This document shows positions 12,397-12,668 of a stretch of 12,668 nt of DNA, one piece after another; the first letter of the stretch is position 1, and each line of letters starts with the position of its first letter. Under the pieces are notes generated by a model. The model searched no databases, was not told where the DNA came from, and saw nothing but the letters and a program-made list of their open reading frames with translations. The DNA is from Gemmatimonadota bacterium. GTDB taxonomy: Bacteria; Gemmatimonadota; Gemmatimonadetes; Gemmatimonadales; Gemmatimonadaceae. The position numbers and the translations under genes are program-made. The stretch is from assembly GCA_003222065.1 (NCBI GenBank), contig QHUV01000056.1:1-12668 (forward strand), read 5' to 3'.

Positions 12397-12668
12397 CTAA
12401 CGAGCGGTAAAATCGGTCTTCGGGTCGACCGCTTTGCACGTCTCGGCAAGAAGCGCGGCTGTCTTGTCGACGTCCTCGAGACTGACCATCTCGTTAGGCG
12501 AGTGCATGTAGCGGTTGGGCACCGAGATCAGAGCCGTCGCCACTCCCTCGCGCGCGATGTGGATCGCGTCGGCATTGGTCGACGTGTCACGGCCCACGGC
12601 GTGTACCGAGTACGGAATCTTTTTGGTGCGGGCCGTGTCGCGAATGAGATCGAAGACCACCGGCGAGA
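12397..12668 (-). CDS. M42-family metallo-aminopeptidase, C-terminal part
   Basis: The last 89 codons or so of a gene cut by the window edge. Visible are SVHAVGRDTSTNADAIHIAR, EGVATALISVPNRYMHSPNE and MVSLEDVDKTAALLAE. GRDTSTNA and the RYMHSPNEMV histidine, a zinc ligand, are typical of the end of the M42 family (glutamyl aminopeptidase, or the endoglucanase M-like proteins). These form large cytoplasmic tetrahedral complexes that trim peptides. Substrate preference cannot be told from this part. The gene converges on the HEAT gene. Its stop codon TAG is embedded in the octamer CGTTAGGC, and another copy of the octamer covers the SPN codons of the histidine motif. Confidence 0.9.
   Translation of the reverse strand, partial: SPVVFDLIRDTARTKKIPYSVHAVGRDTSTNADAIHIAREGVATALISVPNRYMHSPNEMVSLEDVDKTAALLAETCKAVDPKTDFTAR

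Larger units (their letters stand above)
3141..12499. repeat. Seven scattered copies of the octamer CGTTAGGC
   Basis: Exact copies on the plus strand start at 3140, 9562, 12112 and 12492. Copies on the minus strand cover 9874-9881, 11402-11409 and 12395-12402. All seven share the full octamer, though I found them by searching the core heptamer GTTAGGC. Five lie inside genes and two overlap stop codons. It is not a palindrome and shows no clear strand preference. The span given here is the range of the copies, not a continuous element. Confidence 0.7.

Overview
This 12.7 kb window of GC-rich bacterial chromosome holds fourteen protein genes, no RNA genes and no complete insertion sequence. The gene styles suggest a soil or environmental bacterium of the Gemmatimonadota type: an ECF sigma operon ending in a Spy/CpxP-like protein, a class II-type histone deacetylase homologue, a HEAT-repeat protein, and an M28 peptidase with a PDZ domain. 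That assignment is inference from gene style, not from a marker gene.

Layout. Bases 1-1280 (minus strand) carry an envelope-stress style operon: ECF sigma factor, membrane anti-sigma-like protein, and the start of a Spy/CpxP-like periplasmic protein. The three genes overlap by 4 and 1 bases. An HD-domain hydrolase (1360-1950, minus) faces away from an ABC-type AAA ATPase (2070-2888, plus), with an array of seven GCGTNNN heptamers between them. A hairpin separates the ATPase from the convergent pair of a small membrane protein (2930-3115) and a cyclophilin (3142-3600). A gene-free stretch (3601-4259) follows. Its right half is a long imperfect foldback element of about 325 bp, bounded by GACT on both sides and touching the stop codon of the next gene.

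From 10833 down to 4260, seven minus-strand genes are spaced 9-26 bp apart and look like one operon: M28-PDZ peptidase, N-terminally shortened histone deacetylase homologue, alpha/beta hydrolase, unknown protein, PolX, endonuclease III, TonB-C-domain lipoprotein. PolX plus Nth form a DNA-repair pair. The PolX polymerase domain has lost its catalytic aspartates, while its PHP nuclease domain is intact. An in-frame 18-bp tandem repeat expands the basic N-terminus of the M28 peptidase. Divergent from this operon is a HEAT-repeat gene (10908-12347). It converges on the end of an M42 aminopeptidase gene across a perfect-stem hairpin.

The most unusual signals are non-coding. They are the foldback element, and the octamer CGTTAGGC, which occurs seven times on either strand. 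Within genes it is spelled with leucine and proline codons expected to be rare here, and twice it overlaps a stop codon.
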